From the NCBI GenBank assembly GCA_009809945.1, contig WTPW01000071.1, forward strand, positions 519,216-583,215: a stretch of 64,000 nucleotides of DNA, in the 5' to 3' direction. Positions 56,139 to 64,000 of the stretch are shown here, piece after piece (the stretch's first letter is position 1; every line of letters begins with the position of its first letter). The notes under the pieces were generated by a model that did no database searches, was not told where the DNA came from, and saw only the letters and a program-made list of their open reading frames with translations. The position numbers and the translations under genes were made by a program. Source of the stretch: Gigaspora margarita. Lineage: Eukaryota; Glomeromycota; Glomeromycetes; Diversisporales; Gigasporaceae.

Positions 56139-57619
56139 TGGCAGAATCAGAGAAAGAAAAAAAAGAGAGAAAAAAAGGAAAAAAAGCAAAATGAATGATA
56201 ATAGATTGAAAAACAGAAATATGGTAAACAAAAGTCAAGTTCCTATAATAGAGCTAAAAAATGCAGAATTAAAGAAAAATCGAGTTCAGGAAGCTTTAAC
56301 TGACTCATCAAGCCTCAATACAAGCTAGGCAGATAACACAGAAGCCACTTATGGAAAAGGTGGTAGTCTAGGCCAAAGCAAATTAACAGAAAATTCTTTT
56401 TTGTCAAGCAGTGGAAGATCAGAAGATCTTATGGTAGATTGAATAGAAGGTTCTGGAACAAATCCGGACAACATAATGAGCGATGTCAGGTCAGGTGATT
56501 CAGAACGAACAATAGAGATGGACTTGAAATACTACAAATTGAAGAGGAGAAGAACAACAAATTAACAGAAGAAAAGAAAAAATAGGAATCACCAGTAAGG
56601 CAATGGCCAAGTCTCTTTACAAAAATGCAAAGAGGCAAAGCCATATTTACAGCAGTGCCTACAAAAGAATCAATCAAAACTAAAAATAATAATGCTTTAA
56701 TTTTAAATATTAAAAATTTAGTAAACATTCCACTAAATGAAATTATACTTGCTTTATACAATAAGTTAGGTGACAAATTTATTGCTGCAAACCCTTACTT
56801 CACTAAAGGATAAAGATCAGACCTAGAAATTATTTTCAAGAATAAGAAAAGTCTACAAAAATATGCAGTAGATGGAATAGTCATTTTCAAGCAAACACTG
56901 TCTGGTTATATTCCAACTAGTCTTCGAAGAACTATCTTTTCAGTTAAATTACATAATGTTTCTCTTGGGGAAAAGGAATCTATTTCTAGATATATCAAGA
57001 CAGCAATGAAAGACTTTAAAACTATTGTGTCAATCAAACCTCAGGTATATGAGAGTACTCCAATAATGTCAAACCAATGAGTGGTTGAGTGTGACAGTAC
57101 TGATGATTCTTGGATAGCAGAAAGGCTTCCTTGTCATACTCACATATGGGATCAAAAGGTTACAATAGAATGGAAATCAGCACCATAAATATGCTTTACT
57201 GTGATAGTGAGGGTCACATAAAGGCTAACAGGGAGGGTTACATAAAGGCTGACTGCGTGGAGTTTAAGGAGACAGTTGAATTGAGAAAATGGTACAAAGA
57301 ATACAAGCAAGGTCAAAGAAAAGAAAGTAGTAACTTGGAAAATACATCTTTAAACACAAACAATAATTCAGATAAAGCAGCAGAGACAACAAAGGAAAGT
57401 AGAGATAGCAGAGAGACAAATAGTGAAGGGGAAGAAGGTAAAAATTTGCAAGAAAAAGAACAAGAAGTAATTGAAAAAAATACAAATAAAGTGATAGTAC
57501 AAGAACAGTATCAAACAATACAATGTGAAATTATACAAGCTGAGATACAAAGCTCGATTGAAACATTACAGAATAATCCTACAGAAGATCAAGAAATGAT
57601 AGAAGCAGGTTTACAATAG
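56139..57619 (+). pseudogene. LINE ORF1, gag-like nucleic-acid-binding protein, broken
   Basis: It starts MAESEKEKKERKKGKK, a basic head, and is then interrupted. Readable blocks are 56625-56813 (LNEIILALYNKLGDKFIAAN) and then, in frames broken by stops, KNKKSLQKYAVDGIVIFKQ, RRTIFSVKLHNVSLGEKESI and KVTIEWKSAP. A zinc knuckle follows, whose first cysteine (ICF) is displaced by a one-base deletion before YCDSEGHIKA. The peptide GHIKA is partly duplicated (REGYIKADC), so the final cysteine is pushed 8 residues away. The C-terminal frame (57110-57619) is Glu/Gln/Asn-rich. ORF1 proteins coat LINE RNA for nuclear import. The frame ends 160 bp before ORF2. Confidence 0.75.
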
Positions 57620-57775
57620 TTACTCATAAAAAAAGAAATACTAGGTCTGCTACTGGAATAGAATCAAGTAATGAAAGACACAAACCATATAAAAAAGATA
57701 AAGAAGGTGGAGGTCGCTTTACCCCTAAGGAGAGTAATAAGTAATAGTATTAAATACGTATCTAATCTTTTCTTC

Positions 57776-60700
57776 ATGAAAAAACAAAATTACTATTGCA
57801 ACACTGAATGTTAAAAGACGTAATAATAGACAAAAACTTACAAAAACACTTACTTTATTAAAATTATATAATATAGATTTAATTTTAATCCAAGAAACAA
57901 ACTTAAGTGATCCCAAAATGCAGATTTTTTTGAAACACCAATGGACATTTGCATCTTTTTGGATGTTCAAAACAGCTATCTTAGCAGGCAATCACAATGT
58001 CAAATTAAAGAATTTAAAAGAAAGCCATGAAGGCAGAGTCATCTTAGGTATTGCGAAAATTAAGCAATATACATGTAAGATTTCAAATATTTATGCACCT
58101 TCTCATGTGACTGAAAGAATTAGATTTTTTGAGAATTGGTCACCAGACTTTAATGCAAATATGATGAACATTATAGCAGGTGACTTTAATGTTAATATGA
58201 ACCCTCAAATAAATAGAATTAGCCAGGAACCAGAGCACAAAGATTCTTCATTAAATAAACTTTGTCAGAGGATAGAGGACTACACAGACACAGCAAACCA
58301 CTTTGGGCACCCGTTTACAACAAATATACAAAAAAACAAGAAATAATCAATTATTGGCAACTAGATTGGATTACATATTTGTTGACAATGATCATATACA
58401 ATTTTGTCAGGATACACAAATACTATTTGGAAATGCAGATCACCTGCTTGTTAAAAGTACTTTCAATATGCAATCACAAGCTCAATATGCATCATATTGG
58501 AAGTTTAACACCAAGTGCCTAATGAATGAAAATATTAAAAAAGGCATTGAAGAGGAGTTGCAAGGACACATAATAATTGATACTTGGGATGTACTTAAAA
58601 ACAGGATACAAGCTAAAATTAGACAATACAAGCCATGTCCATCCCCTGAAAAGAAAGTAACAAGACTACACAAAAGAATAGCAGAGCTACAATAAGGTAT
58701 CCAAAAAGAGAAGAACTAAAAATTGTAATAGAGCAATTACAGGGAGATTTGCAAGAAGAGCTTACAAGTCTTGCAGAAAGATGGCAAATCTGGTCTAACA
58801 CTTGCTGGATTGAAGAGGAGAAATAGTCAACCAAGTACTTTTTTGCTAGATATAGGTCCCATCATGCAATAAGTCTAACATCTAAAGTAAAAATTCCAAA
58901 CAAGGTTGTAGATGCAACTCCAGTAAACATTCTACAATATGCAAAAGAAATATATGAGAAATTATATAAACTAGACAGGATAAATCTAGATGCAATAACA
59001 GAGTTCTCAGTTATTGACCAAACAGTATCTGAAGAGCAGAATTATGAACTAGTTAAGGAAATAATAGCAAAAGAGATTGAAGAGACCATAGGATCCCTTG
59101 CATATAATTAGGCACCAGGAGTAGATGGGTTGTCTTATGAATTTTATAAAGGAATGAAAGTGGAGATTACTTCAGTACTAAAAACACTTTTTAATAAGGT
59201 ATTGAAATATAGCAAAATTTCAAAGTCTTGGGGTAAAAGCATTATTACTTTATTCCAAAGAAAGCAGAAAACCTTGATGAGCTAACAAATTGGCGACCAA
59301 TATCATTAACAAATTGGGATGCTAAAATATTTCTTAAAATAATTGCAAACAGAGTTAATGAGATCTGTCAGACTATTATAGAAAATCATCAGCAGGGGTT
59401 TGTATCACATCGTTCAACTATAGATACAGTGCTAGATATTTTGTCAGTACTAAGAAATCAGTCTGATCAAGAAAAGAAATACTGGATGGCCTTTATAGAC
59501 CAACACAAGGCATTTGATAGAATAAGTCATGTCTACTTAATAGACATTCTTCAGAAAAGGAATTTTCTCCAATATTCATAGGGTTGGTTCAACAGTTATT
59601 TTCAAATCAAACAGCACATATAGCAGAAGTGGGTTGATATTAGAATCTTTTAAAGTTGAATGTGGAGTACGACAGGGTGATCCCTTGTCTCCACTTCTGT
59701 TTATAATAGCATTTGAACCATTTTTACAAAAATTAGCAAGAAACCTCCAAGGCATTAAAGTAGAAATGAATACTTTAAAGTAGCAGCATATGCTAATGAC
59801 TTAACTATAGGTATTGGTTCATCAGAGGACTGGGAAAGATTTAGACAAATAGTAGAAAGATATAAGGAGGCCTCAAATTCTAGAATAAATAAAACAAAAT
59901 CTATTATGCTCCATTAACAAGAGCAGCTAGAAGAACAGAACTTGAAAAAAGTAGTGCTTTAAATTCGCAGTGAAAAATAAGATTATATCAGTCCTAGGAT
60001 ATAAAATAATAGTAGAAGGTATAATAGATCAGAAACTATGGCCAGACACTATAAATAAGATAGAAAAACAAATTCAATTATTGTCAGTCTGCAATCTTTC
60101 ATTTGAGGAAAAAATAACCTTAGCAAAATCCTTAGTAATCTCAAAAATATGGTATACAGCTTATCTGGCTCCACCAACATGAAAACAGCTAGCTAGAATC
60201 AACCACATGCTTGAAAAGTGGATCAAAACTAAATCTAGATTAGTTCCAAGGTATGCAATATTTCAGCTTCCAGTGACCCAAGGAGGACTGGGTGCTCCAA
60301 CATTACCAGATATGATAGATGCACATTTAATTCATGTAGTAATAAAGCTTTTTACAGAGGATAATCTTTGGGCAAAAGTAGAAAGGTCAGTAGTTGAAAA
60401 GGAGTTAAAAACTAAAAGAAATATTACAGTCAAAAGAGCATTAAATAGAAATCCAATCAAAACAAAGGGCTGGCCAGATCACTGGAAGCAGTACATCACT
60501 GCATGGAAACGTGCAAATGGTAAAATAGGGGATAACACAGAGAGTAGCCATGGGATAAGAGTAGTCTTATTTTGGCGAACACATCAGGAGAAAATTGTAC
60601 AATTAAAGGCACAGTTTCCTTTTTGAAGGAAGTTACACTTCAGAACATTAAAAACAAAAGTCAGATAATAGATGAATCAATGAAGAGTAGCTGGAAATGG

Positions 60701-61200
60701 TTGAAAAGTAAGGGGGTTCAAAATGCTGAAAAGAATGTATATTGGCGACTACAGCACAAGGCCCTCCTTCTGGGCTATAGGCTCAAACATGTAAATGGTA
60801 AAGAGACAGAGGAATGCCCAAATTGCCCCAATATAGAACAAACACCAGAACACTTCGCACTTGGGTGTCCAATTAGCCAGAAGGTGTGGAAGTTAGCACT
60901 AGAGCTAGCTACCCCCTCAGCTAAGTTAAGAATACCAGAACATTGGAATGATCTCTTTTCGAATCATTATACGGGTAACATAAAATTGAGAAACTGGATA
61001 AATATCAACGCAATGTACGAAATTTGGTGCCAGTAGACGCAAGCAAAATGGGGTATCCCAATCCCATCCCCTGTAATAGACCTAGTGATAAAATACAGAC
61101 TGGAAAAAATGGTCAAAACGATTAAGTGCATAGGTAAAAGAGGTGGGAAGGGTGTTAAAGGAATTATAAAGGACTTAAGATAGGAGGGTCAGTATTATAG
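57776..61200 (+). pseudogene. LINE ORF2, endonuclease plus reverse transcriptase, broken
   Basis: It starts at ATG 57776, where one extra A shifts the frame out of KITIATLNVK. Endonuclease: IDLILIQETN, IYAPSH, IIAGDFNVN and, after a shift near 58340, RLDYIFVDN and ADHLLVKS (usual SDH is here ADH). Reverse transcriptase: TAG at about 59109 before APGVDGLSYEFYK, then NWRPISL, QQGFVSHRST, FIDQHKAFDR (motif A), GVRQGDPLSPLLF (motif B) and YANDL (motif C, usually YADD: the first catalytic Asp is Asn). The C-terminus has VYWRLQHKALLLGYRL and CPNCPNIEQTPEHFALGC, a zf-RVT type zinc motif. Further stops lie near 58693, 58824, 59579, 60180, 60624 and 61034. It would nick chromosomal DNA and copy LINE RNA; this copy cannot. 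Confidence 0.88.
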
Positions 61201-61370
61201 AGAAAGCCTAGTTCCAATTTTTGGGGTTGAAGTACAAATAATAATGCTTATCAAATAATGTAAAAATAGAATCAAGATCAGCCTCATAAGCTGTTCATTG
61301 TAGCTTAATAATTAACAAAGTAGTAAATTAATAAAGTACGCCAACGGCATCCTGGGTTATCTCCAGGTTT

Positions 61371-61432
<62 letters not shown>

Positions 61433-61450
61433 TATGCTATTCATAAGATT

Positions 61451-61650
61451 TACCGTATTCCTCCGAAAATAAACACCCTTTTTTTACTATAGGGGTGCTT
61501 ATTTTCGGGTATAATTGCAACTAATAATTTGAATGATTTGATATTTAGTTGCTTATTTATATTATATAAGGGGTGCTTATTTTCGGGTATATATGAATTG
61601 TAGGGGGTGCTTATTTTCGGGGGGGTGCTTATTTTCGGAGGAATACGGTA
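61451..61650. mobile_element. 200-bp MITE, TACCGTATTCCTCCGAAAATAA ends
   Basis: taccgtattcctccgaaaat is the inverse of attttcggaggaatacggta; arms are about 28 bp. The interior repeats ggggtgcttattttcggg four times in one orientation. It sits 5 bp from the LINE right-hand target duplication. The target duplication is unclear. Confidence 0.85.
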
Positions 61651-62389
61651 CTAGTTAATCGTAAATAAAGGATATTTTATTAATTTAAGTAAGTTCATGA
61701 CTATTTAACTTTTATTATTTGCATTCGGTTAGTTGAGAGCATAAAAATTTACATTTACATGTTTGATTCAATAACTGATTAAAAAGTTGTGATCAACTAA
61801 ATTAACTCTAAATTAACTCTGGTTTTAATATAAATTTTAATGACCTAATAGGTCATTTCACCTTTTGAAATGGCAAACATCTGGACATTATTCATTTGAG
61901 TCATGAGATCATTTCAGGGTCATTTACCATCCCTGTCAGGGCATGCATTGCATTATTTGTAGAGGACGTGTCTCAATGTAATTCAGGTTAGTATTGCTGT
62001 ATTGTTACTGGCAGAATCTAATAAACCACAAAACTATAAAAATTCTATTCATGAAGTCTGCTATGGATTCCTGCATCCTGCGTTACCATTTTCCCCTCAC
62101 GTGCGTACGTATGTACATTAATTTATTCGTGATATGCAAACAATCTATTATTGCTAGCGCATAGGTCTCATTGATGAACTTTATCACGAAACTATATCAG
62201 ATATTTAGTTTAACGATTGTATTGACTTTTACGGTGCATCATAGATATACAAAGTATTAATATTTACAATTTTAGGTTTTTATATTGTTGTAATTTTAAT
62301 GCTTTAGTATATTGCCATCAATATCAACTCAAAATTGTCAGCTGATTCTAATGTCTATTGAACCAATGTTTATATTATTGTTTAAATGA
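61651..62389. other. Intergenic, with one hAT element end
   Basis: 61840-61935 ends in gggtcatttaccatccctg, the right end of the ggtcatttg hAT family; the left end is lost. gtgcgtacgtatgtac at about 62102 lies downstream of the UbiA gene. The rest is presumably its 3' flank. Confidence 0.5.
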
Positions 62390-63608
62390 TTATTCTAGTT
62401 TTATATGTTCATTGATTCGCATACCGTAGTATAAGAATAACATACAATAAAATCCACCATACCATCTTTGGTAGGTAATATTATCTTGCTTCGGTTGCCT
62501 GTATATAAATAATCTAATACAAGAAGAAACATTTAAAGCTACAAGAATAAACTCAATGATGCCAAATTCATACGGTACAAAACCGTTATTAATGTTTGCT
62601 TCAAAATTTTTTTCAACTATAAGCTGTAAAAAATTATTTGAAATATAACGTATAACGAGTAATGATATAATTAACATTAAAATTGTAAACCATCTACAAA
62701 TATTATCACCTATAAGAAGGGGAAGTGTCTTACGACCAACGAACTTATCACCCTTCTGATCTCTAAGATCTTGAACTTGAGCTGTAGTCATTACAAAAAA
62801 GCAGATACCCAACTTAAATATATTTAATTCACTATTTAATAATTCAAATATTTTAAGATTAGTACCAATGATGATATAATAGCTGCCGACAAGTTGGATC
62901 CATGTACCAAAAGCTGAAAAGAAATTTTTATAAAATGCGTTTTTACCAAGTTTGAGCACCTCATTGAAGATAACCCAAGCCTGCCACATAAAACATAAAA
63001 AAAGCAATGGTAAACCACCAATCATGTATGCCGTAACTGGAAAGATAAAACTGATGGCAACTAAACGATGTTTGGCGTCTCTGATAGTTATAAGCCCTGA
63101 GGGAATTGGGCGAAATGGTTTATTTATTCGATCCTCTTCCACTGAAGATATTTGACTAAACCTATTGTAATAGATTAACTATCATTAATTTTATAAATAG
63201 AAATCGAGATTCTTATCATTTAAAGCACAATACATACCAATTAAAAAACATTAGAGAATGTGTAAAGTATATAATGATACAAAATAAATCCGGAAATATA
63301 ATATGTAATATGATCTCGAGAAATTCACCATCATAAGTAGCAATAGAACTAAAGGTACGCATGTAAAGTGCACCTGAATATATTACAAGATAAAATGTTG
63401 GTTAATTAAAGTTTATTAAGTAATATCATTACTCCTACATACCAATAGCCATAAATATTGGAGGAATTATGGCTGTCATCCAGTCAGAAATAGATACATT
63501 GTACATGATTAGAATTTCATGACGAATAACGCGTAAAAGAGACAAATCTTTTATTATAATTTTCTTATTAAAGTTAAATTCATGTGCTTTATGTATAAGA
63601 ACTTTCAT
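62390..63608 (-). CDS. UbiA-family prenyltransferase, three exons
   Basis: The minus-strand exons are 63608-63443, 63373-63238 and 63161-62390, with GT(ATGT)...AG introns of 69 and 76 bp; joining keeps one frame and gives 357 residues. UbiA enzymes are integral-membrane transferases that attach an isoprenoid diphosphate chain to an aromatic or other acceptor, using two Asp-rich Mg2+-diphosphate motifs. Here motif one is N100 WFSQ, then VEEDRINKPFRPIPSG (residues 108-123), the fungal variant of NDxxDxxxD. Motif two is QDLRDQKGDK (231-240). Both are intact. About eight hydrophobic helices alternate with these loops. The N-terminal 30 residues are polar and basic, without a clear signal peptide; a mitochondrial or ER membrane is possible. 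The start is the first ATG of the frame. The substrate cannot be told: it is shorter and more divergent than COQ2-type enzymes and closer to fungal secondary-metabolism members. Confidence 0.9.
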
Positions 63609-64000
63609 GATAATGGTATTAATATTACAAAAAAATGTTGAAGAAATAAGAGTAATAATAGATACTAGTTATTAAATTGATAATTATTAATAACCATAAT
63701 GCGAAACTATCATTATATATAGTTTCGAATAAATTTGTCGCATGAATTACAATAAGACCATTTTCATATGACAATAAAGTACCGTCACAAGATTCACTTA
63801 ATTATAAAAAAAAACATGGATGTGGGTGTCACAATAATATTAATTTGAATATAAAAAATTCCTTTATAAAAGTAAATCTATATTTGAATGATAAATAAAT
63901 GATTATATCTAATATGATAATAACATATATTTTCACATATGTTAATCTGATTATATTGCATCATACCGGGTATTTTAAAAGTCACTACACACGGTCCCTT
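63609..64000. other. Upstream region of the UbiA gene, no further gene seen
   Basis: AT-rich 5' flank. No TACGTACG tract, and no clear TATA box can be singled out in such A/T-rich DNA. Confidence 0.4.

Larger units (their letters stand above)
55995..61431 (+). mobile_element. Full-length LINE (non-LTR retrotransposon), inactivated
   Basis: A direct repeat atatgctattcata (55981-55994 and 61432-61445) flanks it; the first bases overlap the (TA) tail, so at least tgctattcata is diagnostic. The order is 5' region, gag-like ORF1 with a zinc knuckle, ORF2 with apurinic-type endonuclease, reverse transcriptase and C-terminal zinc motif, then a 3' UTR ending ccaggtttc, A39 and (TA)11. This is target-primed reverse-transcription architecture. 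Many stops and frameshifts make it dead, yet its ends and tail are intact, so it is only moderately old. Its 3' end does not match the retroposon tails at 11.9 or 32.1 kb. Confidence 0.92.

Noticed and set aside
61372..61431. A39(TA)11 as a simple microsatellite
   Set aside because: Its position directly before the right LINE target duplication makes it the LINE tail.
62952..63155. 67-codon plus frame
   Set aside because: Antisense shadow of the UbiA coding exon.

Overview
The window is extremely AT-rich eukaryotic DNA. It carries short spliceosomal introns (62-76 bp, GT...AG), TPR and Sel1 repeat proteins, a hAT transposase relic, a non-LTR retrotransposon and many small non-autonomous transposons. 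Short TTAGGG-like tracts also occur. Together these fit a transposon-rich fungus, most likely an arbuscular mycorrhizal fungus (Glomeromycotina, Rhizophagus-like). That assignment is inference from gene families and base composition; no rRNA or barcode locus is present.

Layout. 1-1.6 kb: 3' part of a broken hAT transposase gene. 1.6-4.4 kb: AT-rich DNA with minisatellites. 4.4-5.6 kb: intact TPR protein. 5.6-9.7 kb: mostly non-coding, with one small Cys-motif protein gene (8.39 kb). 9.7-35.9 kb: a gene-free graveyard of nested repeats. It includes two tRNA-headed retroposons with long target-site duplications, hAT-like and TA-flanked miniature elements, foldback elements and minisatellites. 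36.2-37.2 kb: Sel1-repeat gene on the minus strand, broken by two frameshifts. 37.4-45 kb: mostly non-coding, with a degenerate second copy of the small Cys-motif gene (42.1 kb) and several inverted-repeat elements. 45.8-47.3 kb: a duplicated segment into which a 1,058-bp, near-perfect palindrome has inserted; its uninterrupted counterpart lies at 51.05-51.6 kb. 49.6-56 kb: further elements, including a second clean 280-bp hAT-type element. 56.0-61.4 kb: a full-length but inactivated LINE with recognisable target-site duplication, gag-like ORF1, endonuclease/reverse transcriptase ORF2 and poly(A) tail. 62.4-63.6 kb: a well-preserved three-exon UbiA-family prenyltransferase gene on the minus strand.

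Only three loci look like intact protein genes: TPR, the small Cys protein at 8.39 kb, and UbiA. They do not form a pathway; this is a genome compartment shaped by transposition. The most notable content is the set of non-autonomous elements whose boundaries can be fixed from this sequence alone: 653-bp TA-flanked elements whose ends carry perfect palindromes, 280-bp hAT elements with exact 8-bp duplications, a possible family with 7-bp duplications, and the giant palindrome with an internal empty-site control.

All coordinates were read by eye. Repeat-family boundaries without a stated target-site duplication are approximate.
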